A DNA stretch of 64,000 bases from Streptomyces sp. V1I1 (GCF_030817355.1 NZ_JAUSZH010000001.1:6892501-6956500); one strand, 5' to 3'. Positions 1 through 10,874 are shown, numbered from the stretch's first letter. The notes: generated by a model not told the origin, from the letters alone. Numbers and translations are program-made.

Positions 1-538
1 AGCCGCGCTCGGCCGGGCCCGATGTTGCGACGGCGAGGCCCTCGTCGGCCTCGATCACCGTGACAAGCTCGCCCGGGTGCAGCGGGTCACTGACGCCCAC
101 CCGCCAGGGGCCGCCGTACAGCTGGATGTCGCCGCCTCCGTTGAGGCAGACCGAATCCGCACCGGACGAGGCGAGCATGCGGACCGCGCACTCCACCGCC
201 CAGCCCTTGACCAGACCGGTCGGATCCAGCTCGCCGGCGTACCGGGCGGTGAACCAGCCGTCGCTCTCGCGCTCCGCGTCCGCGCACAGATCGAGCACTT
301 CGGCGACCTCGGAGACACAGTCTCCGAGCGAGAGTTCGCCGCGGGCGAGCCGGCTGAGCTGGCTGCCCGGACGGTACGTCGAGAAGGTCTCGTCCACGCG
401 GTGCAGACCGGCCACGGCGGCGGCGAGTCCGGCGCGCACCCTGGGAGAGTCGCTGCTGTCGGCGATACGGATGTCGAACGAGAAGACCGTGCCCATGGAG
501 TGCTCGACATGGCGCAGGCGCTCTGGGCCGCCGGGCAT
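1..538 (-). CDS. apbE: FAD:protein FMN transferase (ApbE), 3' part missing
   Basis: Enzyme that covalently attaches FMN from FAD to a Thr of exported FMN-binding domains. The reading frame starts with ATG at 538 and runs off the left window edge, so about 179 N-terminal residues of a roughly 250-350-residue family are visible. Early residues read MGTVFSFDI; the last visible stretch ATSGPAERG resembles the ApbE ATSGxxERG region that binds FAD. Its ATG overlaps the TGA of the upstream FMN-binding-domain gene, which implies translational coupling, and that neighbour carries two ApbE-type acceptor motifs. Identification rests on motif plus context. The catalytic C-terminal half cannot be checked here. 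Confidence 0.85.
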   Translation of the reverse strand, partial: MPGGPERLRHVEHSMGTVFSFDIRIADSSDSPRVRAGLAAAVAGLHRVDETFSTYRPGSQLSRLARGELSLGDCVSEVAEVLDLCADAERESDGWFTARYAGELDPTGLVKGWAVECAVRMLASSGADSVCLNGGGDIQLYGGPWRVGVSDPLHPGELVTVIEADEGLAVATSGPAERG

Positions 539-1449
539 CACAGGCCCGCCTTGTCGAGCGCGCTCTGCAGGGACTTGATGTAGCCCTCGCTCGTGTAGCT
601 GGCGCCGGAGACCGCGTCGATCTGCGCGCTCTGTGCCTTGACCGCTGCCTGGTTCAGTTTGGGCACAGCGCCCGCCGCGATCTGTCGGCTGTTGGCGTCG
701 GAGTCGGGTGCCTTGACGGCGTCGGCCGCGGTGACCTTGCCGCCACTGACCGTGATCCGGACCTGCACCGGGCCGTACTGGGTGTCGGCCACGTCGCCGA
801 GGACGGTCTTCGCCGCCGGGGCGCCACCGGAGCCGGAACCCGAGCCGGAGCCGGAGTCCGAGTCCGAGCCGGAGCCCGACGCCGCACCCGAACCCGAGTC
901 CCCTGCCCCGGGCTGTGCCCCGGCCTGCGCGCCGGACCCGTCGCTGCCGGAATCCCCGGCACCGGAGCCCACCGCCCCCGCGGCCCCGGCCTTGTCGAGC
1001 GCGCTCTGCAGGGACTTGATGTAGCCCTCGCTGGTGTAACTGGCCCCGGAGACCGCGTCGATCTGTGCGCTCTGCGCCGTCATCACGGCCTGGTTGAGCT
1101 TGGGGATCGCGCCCGCGGCGATCTGCCGGCTCTTGGCGTCGGCGCTGGGCGCCTTCACCGCCTGCGCCCCGGTGATTCTGCCGCCGCTGAGGGTGAGTTG
1201 GACCTGGACGTCGCCGTACTGCGTGGCGGCCACGTCACCGAGCACTGTCTCTCCCCCCGCGGCCACGGCCCCGTTCCCGGCGGACGCCGAGCCGGCGGGC
1301 GGAACCTGGGAGCCTGCCTGCGACGACGCCTCGGCCACGGTGTTCCCCGGCTGCTTCAGTGCGAGCAGCAGGACGACACTGGACGCGGTGGCGGCGACGC
1401 CGATCATGATCCGGCGAAGCGGATGTTTCCTCTTCAAGGACGGCCTCAC
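538..1449 (-). CDS. Membrane-anchored protein with two tandem FMN-binding domains
   Basis: Likely extracytoplasmic electron carrier of 303 aa. A basic N-terminus (residues 1-13) precedes one membrane segment (about 14-32). FMN-binding domain 1 spans about 68-155 and domain 2 about 216-303, joined by a Gly/Ser/Asp-rich linker (about 156-212). Each domain has the ApbE acceptor motif DAVSGASYTS; by family knowledge Thr139 and Thr286 would carry covalent FMN. The C-terminal about 28 residues of the two domains are nearly identical, and so is the DNA, which indicates internal duplication. It overlaps the reductase stop-start by four bases and apbE by one base. The gene set suggests electrons pass from the reductase through the membrane to these flavins. 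Confidence 0.88.
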   Translation of the reverse strand: MRPSLKRKHPLRRIMIGVAATASSVVLLLALKQPGNTVAEASSQAGSQVPPAGSASAGNGAVAAGGETVLGDVAATQYGDVQVQLTLSGGRITGAQAVKAPSADAKSRQIAAGAIPKLNQAVMTAQSAQIDAVSGASYTSEGYIKSLQSALDKAGAAGAVGSGAGDSGSDGSGAQAGAQPGAGDSGSGAASGSGSDSDSGSGSGSGSGGAPAAKTVLGDVADTQYGPVQVRITVSGGKVTAADAVKAPDSDANSRQIAAGAVPKLNQAAVKAQSAQIDAVSGASYTSEGYIKSLQSALDKAGL

Positions 1450-2819
1450 ATCTCGAAGGACTCGTGGTGGATCCGGCGGGACGGCACTCCTGCTTCGCGC
1501 AGTGCCTGGTACGACTCCTCGGCGAGACCGGGCGGCCCGCAGAGATAGACGTCGTGCGCGTCGATGTCGGGCAGCACTTCCTTCAGCCGCTCGGCGGTGA
1601 TCTCGGGCCGTGCCCCGTCAGGACCGTTCACGGCGTACATCAGCTGTGCGTCCCGGCGCTCGGCGATCTGCTGGAGCTCGTCCCAGAGCGCAAGGTCCTG
1701 CTTCTTGCTGGCCCGGTAGAGCAGCGTCAGGTCGCCGGGGCCGCCGGGCAGCGTCTCGAACAGTGCCCGCAGCGGGGTGATTCCGGCGCCGCCCGCGATC
1801 AGCAGTACCTTGTTGCGGCTCCGACGGCCGGCGGTCATGGCTCCGTACGGGCCCTCCGCCCAGATCCGCGTCCCCGGCTCCAGCCGGGAGAGGGCCGTGC
1901 TGTGCTTGCCGACCGCCTTGACGGTGATACGCATCAGATTGGGCCGCGGCGGGGCGGAGAGCGAGTACGGATTGGCACTCCAGCGCAGCCCCTTGGTGAG
2001 GAACCGCCAGCGGAAGAACTGACCAGCCTCGGCGCCGAGCCGGTGCAGCCGTCGCCCGCTGATCAGCACGGAGACCACACCGGGTGCCTCGTCCACGGTC
2101 GACTCGACCCGCATCCGGTGCCAGAGGTTGAGCCGCACGGGGGAGAGGACGCGGTACCAGAGCAGCAGCGCGCCGACCGCTCCGTACAGCACGTACCAGA
2201 CAGTGCGCACCGTCGGGTTCGCCACGAACTCGGCACCCGTCGCCAGCTGGTGCCAGAAGGTCAGATACACCGCGACATAGGTGAGAAGGTGCAGGTAGTA
2301 CCACGTCTCGTAGGCCATCCGTCGGCGTACGACCCCGGCCGAGACGAAGCCGATGAGCAGCAGGAGCCCGGTGCCGATCGCCGCCTTGATCATTTCGGGG
2401 AAGTCGACGACGACGGTGACGGTCTGCTCCACGAGGCCGGTACGGGCCTGGACGGCGTACCCCCAGACGGTCAGCACGACATGCGCGACGATCAGACTGA
2501 TCGCATAGCGGCCGCTCATCGCGTGCCAGCGCGTCACCCGGTCGGAACCCACCCGCCGTTCCAGCGCCGGGACGCGTGCCATCAGCAGCACCACCAGCGC
2601 GATCATGTATCCGCCCAGCAGACCGGTGATCCTGCCGGCACCGATCAGCCACTCGGCTGTGGTCATGTGCACCACCGCCGTGTTCTGCCACCACAGGGAC
2701 AGCACGGCCACCGCCCCCGCCCAGGCGACGGCCAGCAGCGCCACCGCCGGGTCACGCCGGGGGCGGATCGCCCGCATGGTCTGGCGTCTTGCGGCCCGAC
2801 CGCTCTGCAACATCGCCAC
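1446..2819 (-). CDS. Ferric-reductase-like transmembrane flavoprotein (ferredoxin reductase family)
   Basis: Predicted membrane oxidoreductase. About six N-terminal membrane helices with the ferric reductase fold (for example around AISLIVAHVVLTVWGY and the YLHLLTYVAVYLTFWHQ helix, with His residues suited to haem) are followed by an FAD-binding domain (RWRFLTKG, NPYSLSAPP) and an NAD(P)H-binding domain (LLIAGGAGITPLRAL, and YLCGPPGL near the C-terminus). I chose GTG at 2819 because GAGGAG lies six bases before it; an in-frame ATG at 2864 would add 15 residues without a visible ribosome site. Expected length is 457 aa. It is the first gene of a coupled operon with the FMN-binding protein and apbE, so it probably supplies electrons to covalent flavins outside the membrane. 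Confidence 0.85.
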   Translation of the reverse strand: MAMLQSGRAARRQTMRAIRPRRDPAVALLAVAWAGAVAVLSLWWQNTAVVHMTTAEWLIGAGRITGLLGGYMIALVVLLMARVPALERRVGSDRVTRWHAMSGRYAISLIVAHVVLTVWGYAVQARTGLVEQTVTVVVDFPEMIKAAIGTGLLLLIGFVSAGVVRRRMAYETWYYLHLLTYVAVYLTFWHQLATGAEFVANPTVRTVWYVLYGAVGALLLWYRVLSPVRLNLWHRMRVESTVDEAPGVVSVLISGRRLHRLGAEAGQFFRWRFLTKGLRWSANPYSLSAPPRPNLMRITVKAVGKHSTALSRLEPGTRIWAEGPYGAMTAGRRSRNKVLLIAGGAGITPLRALFETLPGGPGDLTLLYRASKKQDLALWDELQQIAERRDAQLMYAVNGPDGARPEITAERLKEVLPDIDAHDVYLCGPPGLAEESYQALREAGVPSRRIHHESFEM

Positions 2820-2944
2820 GACTAGCTCCTCGGCTGTACCACTTTCGCGTACGGGGATACGCATGCGAGGCGCGTGGAGTTCAACTCGAGGGACGCTTGT
2901 GCAATCTGTGAGTCGCCGGCCCGGTCAGTAACGGGTGATACGGC

Positions 2945-3529
2945 TCAGGGCGTCGGCGGCAGCGGAAGCGGCAGCCCCGGGAGCCCGTCGATGCTGCTGG
3001 CGATGTGCTCCTTCTTGTGGAAGTAGCTGTCGAGACTCTCGTCGTCCTCGCGCTCGAACCGCCTGGCGTGCAGATCCCGGTCCTCGTCGTACGTCATGAA
3101 GGGCACTGCGTATCCGCAGGTGTCGCGGACGAGTTCGGCTGTCACCACGATGATCGCGCGCAGCCCGTGCCTGGTCGGATCGATGTCGGGGAAGCTGGCG
3201 AGGAGTTCCTTGAAGCGCGGGTCGTCTCGGAAGACGGGCTCACCGCGGCCGTGCACGCGCACGATGTTCGGCGGCCCCTGGAAGGCGCACCACATCAGGG
3301 TGATGCGGCCGTTCTCCCGGAGGTGGGCGATGGTCTCGGCGTTGCTGCCGGCGAAGTCGAGGTAGGCCACGGTCTGCTCGTCGAGGACCGCGAAGGAGCC
3401 GGTGAGGCCCTTGGGGGAGAGGTTGATCGTGCCGTCACCGCCGAGTGGTGCGGTGGCGGTGAAGAACATCTGCTGCTCTTCGATGAAGGTGCGCAGTCGG
3501 CCGTCTATCCGCTCATAGATCTTTCCCAT
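2945..3529 (-). CDS. Pyridoxamine 5'-phosphate oxidase-fold (PPOX) protein
   Basis: A 194-aa flavin- or F420-binding split-barrel protein. Recognisable parts are an N-terminal FFTATAPLGGDGTINLSPKG segment, DLVYLDFxGS-like text (AYLDFAGSNAETIAHLREN) and RITLMWCAFQGPPNIVRVHG, all typical of the PPOX family annotated as pyridoxamine oxidase-like. The substrate is unknown; such proteins rarely make PLP. The start is the ATG at 3529; upstream codons in the same frame are not coding-like. It lies 80-125 bases upstream of the ferric-reductase operon on the same strand and could be cotranscribed with it, but the gap leaves this open. Confidence 0.85.
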   Translation of the reverse strand: MGKIYERIDGRLRTFIEEQQMFFTATAPLGGDGTINLSPKGLTGSFAVLDEQTVAYLDFAGSNAETIAHLRENGRITLMWCAFQGPPNIVRVHGRGEPVFRDDPRFKELLASFPDIDPTRHGLRAIIVVTAELVRDTCGYAVPFMTYDEDRDLHARRFEREDDESLDSYFHKKEHIASSIDGLPGLPLPLPPTP

Positions 3530-3572
3530 GCCATGGATTATTGGTGATCGGGGACGTCCGCCGCGTTCGATT

Positions 3573-3771
3573 TCACCCGGTGATACCCAACTCCCGCCGC
3601 AGCCGTGCCAGTACGTAGTCGCTGAACAGATGCGTGCAGCGGTCCAGGAGCGCGGCCACCTCGGCGTCGCCGCGCGGCACTCCGGCCGGCGGCACCACCC
3701 ACAGCTGGATCGCCGGACCGGCCAGCGCCTTAAGCGGCCATCGCCCACCTGGTCCGAAAGTCCCTGATCAC
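3573..3771 (-). pseudogene. Small broken or frameshifted gene between PPOX gene and argG
   Basis: The frame ending at TGA 3573-3575 reads ALAGPAIQLWVVPPAG, then VPRGDAEVAALLDRCTHLFS, then DYVLARLRRELGITG. Third codon positions are strongly G/C, so this looks like real coding sequence of about 50 codons, but no plausible start lies ahead of it in the same frame. Just upstream another frame starts at GTG 3771 and reads [13 protein letters not shown] before a TAA at about 3731-3733. Removing one T around 3733 would join both parts into one 66-residue protein. I do not recognise the family. A sequencing error or a true one-base insertion are both possible. Confidence 0.4.
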
Positions 3772-3863
3772 TGCCGCTCCCCCCGGTCGTGCCCGCGAAG
3801 CGCCAATCGTAGGCGCGGTGCATGGCCCGACGCCGCCGAATATGTGCACGCCCACAGAGCGCG

Positions 3864-3902
3864 TTGACAAAACATACGGAGGTCTGCATAGTTATACCCA
3901 TC
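3864..3902 (+). promoter_or_regulatory. argG promoter with possible ArgR operator
   Basis: A consensus -35 hexamer TTGACA (3864-3869) is followed after 17 bases by CATAGT (3887-3892) as -10. The AT-rich stretch TGCATAGTTATACCCATCA overlaps the -10 region and is the only AT-rich block nearby, as expected for an ARG box bound by ArgR in a repressible arginine gene. The promoter is clear; the operator is inference because the palindrome is imperfect. Confidence 0.6.
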
Positions 3903-3928
3903 ACCGACTGTACCGTAAGGAGAAACCA

Positions 3929-6627
<2,699 letters not shown>

Positions 6628-6800
6628 CCTTCGTACGCGAATCGCAGCCGCACCGGCCGGGGCGTACGTCCTGGCCGGTGTGACATTTGCGGACGGCGCG
6701 AGTCTTGACGTGTCAGTAACTTGGAGGCAAATATTCCGTAACCCGGTCGGCATTGCCGAACGCTTCCGCGTCGACCGGTGCACGGAAAGGCCCCCACGTC

Positions 6801-7634
6801 ATGCGTCTGCGCACCCTCATCCGCCCGCTGGTCTCCGCCGTCGCGGTGGCGGTTCTCGGCGCCGCGGGGCTCGCCGCATCCGGATCCGCCTCGGCCGCGG
6901 ACACCGCCGTCGCCCCGCCCGGTGCGAACGACTGGTCCTGCAAGCCGGACGCGGCACATCCGCAGCCGGTCATCCTGGTCAACGGCACGTTCAAGTCGAT
7001 GGCCGAGAACTGGGCCGTGCTCTCCTCGCGGTTGGCCGCCGAGGGCTACTGCGTCTTCGCGTTCGACTACGGGGACATGGCCACTGCCCCGATCCCCGAC
7101 TCGGCGGCACAGTTGCGCGACTTCGTCGACACCGTGCGCAGCCGAACGGGCGCCAAGAGGGTCGACCTCGTCGGCCACAGCCAGGGCGGCATGATGCCGC
7201 GCTACTACGTGAAGTTCCTCGGTGGCGCGACAAAGGTCGACGATCTGGTCGGCATCGTGCCGTCCAACCACGGCACCAGCAACCCGCTGGCGATCGCAGC
7301 CGGTGCCACCGTCTGCCCGGCCTGTGTGGACCAGACTGCGGGCTCCCCGCTGCTGACGAAGCTCAACGCCGACCCCGAGGCTCCGGCCGGCCCCGACTAC
7401 ACCCAGATCGCGACTCGGTACGACGAGGTCGTGGTGCCGTACACCAGCGCGTATCTCACGGGCTCTGACCGGTACGTCACCAATGTGCTGCTCCAGGACG
7501 CCTGTCCGGTCAACACCTCGGAGCACGACCAGGCACCCAAGGATGCGGTCGTCGCCCAGTGGGTGCTCAATGCCCTGGGGCGGTCCGGCCCCGCCGACCC
7601 GGGCTTCCGGCCCGACTGCCTGCCCGTCGGCTGA
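6801..7634 (+). CDS. Secreted lipase / alpha-beta hydrolase (lipase class 2-like)
   Basis: Extracellular esterase or triacylglycerol lipase, 277 aa. An export signal with Arg residues, a hydrophobic core (LVSAVAVAVLGAAGLAA) and a likely cleavage after ASA (about residue 32) precede the mature enzyme. The nucleophile elbow GHSQGG places the catalytic Ser at residue 127; the VILVNGT oxyanion strand and a late SEHDQAP His complete a plausible triad. Cys residues in the mature part could form disulfides. ATG 6801 follows GGAAAGG. A possible promoter (TTGACG at 6705-6710, AT-rich -10 near 6729-6736) lies upstream, and a clear terminator lies downstream, so it is monocistronic. The substrate is not predictable. 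Confidence 0.88.
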   Translation: MRLRTLIRPLVSAVAVAVLGAAGLAASGSASAADTAVAPPGANDWSCKPDAAHPQPVILVNGTFKSMAENWAVLSSRLAAEGYCVFAFDYGDMATAPIPDSAAQLRDFVDTVRSRTGAKRVDLVGHSQGGMMPRYYVKFLGGATKVDDLVGIVPSNHGTSNPLAIAAGATVCPACVDQTAGSPLLTKLNADPEAPAGPDYTQIATRYDEVVVPYTSAYLTGSDRYVTNVLLQDACPVNTSEHDQAPKDAVVAQWVLNALGRSGPADPGFRPDCLPVG

Positions 7635-7650
7635 TCTTCGGCTGACCTTC

Positions 7651-7691
7651 AGCCGCCTGACCGGAGGAGCCTTGTCGCCGGTCAGGCGGCT
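7651..7691 (+). terminator. Rho-independent-type terminator after lipase gene
   Basis: AGCCGCCTGACCGG (7651-7664) pairs perfectly with CCGGTCAGGCGGCT (7678-7691), a 14-bp stem with a 13-base loop followed by TTTC. It separates the lipase gene from the tetR promoter region. Confidence 0.85.
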
Positions 7692-7717
7692 TTCGGCGTT
7701 CCTGGGCGAACGCTGTC

Positions 7718-7775
7718 GTGAGACAGTGCAGCCCCTCATGAGACAAAGATGTCTCACGAGGGGTATAGTTGTCTC
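7718..7775 (+). promoter_or_regulatory. tetR promoter with palindromic operator, leaderless start
   Basis: CCCCTCATGAGACA (7732-7745) and TGTCTCACGAGGGG (7750-7763) form a 14-bp inverted repeat with one mismatch around AAGA; its core TGAGACAAAGATGTCTCA is perfect. Extra half-sites GAGACA at 7720-7725 and TGTCTC at 7770-7775 flank it. TATAGT (7764-7769) fits a -10 only six bases before the ATG, so the mRNA is probably leaderless and the repressor would cover its own promoter. Confidence 0.8.
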
Positions 7776-8327
7776 ATGCCTGTTGACCGGACACACGTGC
7801 TGCACGAAGCCGCTGCCCTGCTCGCCCGTAAGTCCACCGCCACCATGGACGAGGTCGCCCGTGCCGCCGGTATCGGCCGTGCCACCCTGCACCGGCACTT
7901 CGCCGGGCGGAACGCGCTGGTCAAGGCGCTGGAGCAGCTCGGCATCCAGGAGTTCGAGGCCGCGCTCGACCGGGCGCGGCTCGAGGTGGGTGGGGCCGGT
8001 GACGGGCTGCGGCGGCTCATCGCCGAGATGGAGCCCGCAGCCGATCTGCTGGCCTTTCTCGTCACCGAGAACCAGCTCTTCGAGGGCGACCAGGTCAACG
8101 AAGGCTGGGCCAGGCTCGATGCCCGGGTGTCCGCGCTCTTCCGGCGTGGCCAGGATCAGGGCGAGTTCCGGATCGACCTGACGCCCGCATGGCTGACCGA
8201 GGCTCTCTACGGCCTCATCGGCAGCTGCGCCTGGGCCGTCATGGACGGCCGGGTCGCCAAGAACGACTTCCAGTACATGATCGCCGAGCTGCTGCTCGGC
8301 GGAGCACGACGGAGTGTGGAGAAATGA
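7776..8327 (+). CDS. TetR-family transcriptional regulator
   Basis: A 183-aa repressor with an N-terminal helix-turn-helix (about residues 22-46, containing TMDEVARAAGIGRATLHRHF) and a helical ligand-binding C-terminal domain. ATG 7776 was chosen because a -10 element (TATAGT) ends six bases ahead of it, consistent with leaderless translation; an ATG at 7749 lies inside the operator palindrome. Its stop overlaps the start of the MFS efflux gene (ATGA), so regulator and pump form one coupled operon, probably autorepressed and induced by a pump substrate. The ligand is unknown. Confidence 0.92.
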   Translation: MPVDRTHVLHEAAALLARKSTATMDEVARAAGIGRATLHRHFAGRNALVKALEQLGIQEFEAALDRARLEVGGAGDGLRRLIAEMEPAADLLAFLVTENQLFEGDQVNEGWARLDARVSALFRRGQDQGEFRIDLTPAWLTEALYGLIGSCAWAVMDGRVAKNDFQYMIAELLLGGARRSVEK

Positions 8328-9871
8328 GCAGCACCCTCCAGCGCACGAGCGGGACGGACGAAACCGTATACCGCCGCGGGCGCTGGCTCGCGCTCGCGGT
8401 ACTCGTCCTGGCCGTCCTCCTGGTGGCCGTCGACGCCACCGTCCTCGGCCTCGCCACCCCCTTCCTCAGCGAGGACCTCAAGCCCTCGGGCACCCAGCTG
8501 CTGTGGATCGGTGACGTCTACTCATTCGTCATCGCGGGCCTGCTCGTCTCCATGGGCAGCCTCGGTGACCGCATCGGCCGCAAGAAGCTGCTGCTGCTCG
8601 GGTCCGTCGCGTTCGGCGCGGTCTCCGTCCTCAACGCGTACGCCACCAGCCCCGAGATGATGATTCTCGCCAGGGCGCTGCTCGGCGTCGCCGGCGCGAC
8701 TCTGATGCCCTCCACCCTCGCGCTGATCCGCAACATCTTCCACGACCCCAAGGAGCGCAGCCTCGCCATCGGCATCTGGGGTGCGACGGCCTCGGCCGGC
8801 GCGGCCGTCGGGCCGGTCGTCGGCGGCTTCCTGCTGGAGCACTTCTGGTGGGGCTCGGTCTTCCTGATCAACCTGCCCGTCATGGCCGTCCTGGTGCTCG
8901 TCGGCGTCAAGCTGCTGCCCGAGTCGAAGAACCCGGTGGCCGGCCCCTGGGACCTGATCAGCGTCGTACTGTCCCTCGTCGGCATGGTCGGTGTGGTCTA
9001 CGCCGTCAAGGAGGCGGCGACACACGGAGCGAGCTGGGAGGCCGGCGGCGCGGCGGTGATCGGTCTCGCTGCGCTGTACGGCTTCGTACGCAGGCAGTTG
9101 ACGCTGCCGACACCGCTTCTCGACATGCGGCTGTTCCGGCACCGCGGCTTCTCCGCCGCCGTTCTCGCCGATCTGCTCACCATCCTCGGCCTGTCCGGAC
9201 TGGTCTTCTTCCTCTCCCAGTTCCTGCAACTGGTCCAGGGCCGGGAGCCGTTGGAGGCGGGTCTTGCCGAACTGCCCGCGGCGATCGGCGCGGTGGCCAC
9301 CGGTCTGATCGCGGGCACCTTCGCCCGCCGGTTCTCCGTACGGTCCGTGGTGGCCGGCGGTCTCGCCGCCGTCGGACTCGCCCTCGCCGTGCTGACCCTG
9401 CTCGACCAGTCCACCGGCTATCCACTGCTCGGCGCGGCCCTGCTGGTCGTCGGTGTCGGCGCCGGATTCTCCTTCACCGTCACCGCGGACGTCATTTTGT
9501 CGAGCGTTCCGAAGGAGCAGGCGGGCGCCGCGTCCGCGGTCTCGGAGACGGCGTACGAACTGGGCGCGGCGCTCGGTATCGCGCTGCTCGGCTCCATCGT
9601 CACCGGCGTGTACCGCGGGTTCACGGCCCCGGCGGGTGTCCCGGCCGGTACGGTGTCGGCGGCCCACGAGTCGCTCGGCGGCGCCGTCGAGGCGGCGACG
9701 ACGCTGCCGCGCCAGCAGGCCGCCGATCTGATGGCCGCCGCACAGGAGGCGTTCACGGACGGCCTGCGCCTCGCGTCCGGCATCGGCGCGGCGGTACTCC
9801 TGGCCACCGCGGTGGCGGCGTGGTTCCTGCTGCGCGGTCAGCAACTCGAGGACGGCCTCGAACACCCGTAA
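8324..9871 (+). CDS. MFS drug efflux transporter, DHA2 (14-helix) type
   Basis: Inner-membrane proton-coupled exporter of 515 aa. It shows MFS motif A GSLGDRIGRKK (residues 78-88), an early acidic residue in VDATVLGLATPFLS typical of DHA2 pumps, motif C-like GAAVGPVVGGFLLE, and about 14 hydrophobic helices. It ends with a soluble-looking stretch before the last helix. Start ATG 8324 overlaps the tetR stop and GGAG lies just upstream. Co-operonic with the TetR regulator, it is expected to confer resistance to an antiseptic, dye or self-made compound; substrate is not visible. Confidence 0.92.
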   Translation: MSSTLQRTSGTDETVYRRGRWLALAVLVLAVLLVAVDATVLGLATPFLSEDLKPSGTQLLWIGDVYSFVIAGLLVSMGSLGDRIGRKKLLLLGSVAFGAVSVLNAYATSPEMMILARALLGVAGATLMPSTLALIRNIFHDPKERSLAIGIWGATASAGAAVGPVVGGFLLEHFWWGSVFLINLPVMAVLVLVGVKLLPESKNPVAGPWDLISVVLSLVGMVGVVYAVKEAATHGASWEAGGAAVIGLAALYGFVRRQLTLPTPLLDMRLFRHRGFSAAVLADLLTILGLSGLVFFLSQFLQLVQGREPLEAGLAELPAAIGAVATGLIAGTFARRFSVRSVVAGGLAAVGLALAVLTLLDQSTGYPLLGAALLVVGVGAGFSFTVTADVILSSVPKEQAGAASAVSETAYELGAALGIALLGSIVTGVYRGFTAPAGVPAGTVSAAHESLGGAVEAATTLPRQQAADLMAAAQEAFTDGLRLASGIGAAVLLATAVAAWFLLRGQQLEDGLEHP

Positions 9872-9898
9872 GGCCGAAAGTCCTCGCACCGCACACGA

Positions 9899-9928
9899 AA
9901 GGGCGGGCCCCGACCGGGGCCCGCCCTT
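9899..9928. terminator. Bidirectional terminator between MFS and acyltransferase genes
   Basis: AAGGGCGGGCCCC and GGGGCCCGCCCTT form a perfect 13-bp stem with loop GACC. The A/T ends make it symmetric, which suits its place between converging genes. Confidence 0.85.
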
Positions 9929-9953
9929 CACGCCGACAACACCCCCGCGGCGG

Positions 9954-10625
9954 TCAGGCCGCCTTCGCCTTGGTCGCGTACATGTCCACGTACTCCTGCC
10001 CCGACAGCTCCATGACCTCCGCCATCACCGAGTCCGTGACCGCCCGCAGCACATAGCGGTCGCGGTCCATCCCCTCGTAGCGCGAGAACTCCATCGGCTC
10101 GCCGAAGCGGACCGTCACCCGGCCCGGCCGCGGCAGTCCCGCTCCGCCCGGCTGGAGCTTGTCCGTGCCGATCACCGCGAACGGGACCACCGGCGCGCCG
10201 GTCATCAGCGTCAGCCGGGCGATGCCCGTACGGCCTCGGTAGAGCCGGCCGTCGGGGGAGCGGGTGCCCTCCGGGTAGATGCCGAAGATCTTGCCCTCCT
10301 CCAGCACCCGGCGGCCCGTCATCAGCGCGGCCACACCGCCGTTGGCGCCGTCGCGGTCCACCGGGATCATGCCGCAGCCGGTGAAGAACCAGGCCATCAG
10401 CCGGCCCTTGAAGCCCTTGCCCGTGACGTACTCGTCCTTGCCGATGAAGTAGACCGGACGGGCGCACACGAGCGGCATGATCATTGAGTCGATGAACGTC
10501 AGGTGGTTTCCGGCGAGGATGACTGGACCGGTCCCGGGAATGTTCTCGGCACCTTCCACGCGGGGGCGGAACATCAGGCGCAGGATCGGGCCGAGCACTG
10601 CCTTGATGAGCGACAAGCGGGACAA
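9954..10625 (-). CDS. 1-acyl-sn-glycerol-3-phosphate acyltransferase (PlsC family)
   Basis: Transfers an acyl chain to lysophosphatidate to form phosphatidate in phospholipid synthesis, at the inner membrane face. The 223-aa protein has the HX4D catalytic motif (NHLTFID, His41 and Asp46), the YPEGTRSPDG substrate-binding block and a GTG..PVVPFAV region. I chose TTG 10625 because GGAGG lies five bases ahead; ATGs at 10655 and 10715 would give longer versions. An N-terminal hydrophobic segment may anchor it. It converges with the MFS gene and is divergent from the GlpQ-type phosphodiesterase gene, another glycerophospholipid enzyme. Confidence 0.92.
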   Translation of the reverse strand: MSRLSLIKAVLGPILRLMFRPRVEGAENIPGTGPVILAGNHLTFIDSMIMPLVCARPVYFIGKDEYVTGKGFKGRLMAWFFTGCGMIPVDRDGANGGVAALMTGRRVLEEGKIFGIYPEGTRSPDGRLYRGRTGIARLTLMTGAPVVPFAVIGTDKLQPGGAGLPRPGRVTVRFGEPMEFSRYEGMDRDRYVLRAVTDSVMAEVMELSGQEYVDMYATKAKAA

Positions 10626-10874
10626 CGGGTCCTCCGGTGTCATGGACGGTGTCGTGGGGGCGGACGGTGGCGGCAGGCTAAGTCTCTGCAGGTGAGGACG
10701 ATACTCGTGGGTCAACCTGATCGCACATCGGGTTCACGGAGCGGATACGCAGTGTTGACGTGTGTTTTCGCTGAGTTCGCCCAGGGTCTGCCGTAGGTAA
10801 GGCGTTGCCGCCTAGCATCAGGCGTCGCTCGACAGGTGCGGGACATCACACGCGGGACAGACGGAGGAAAGTCG

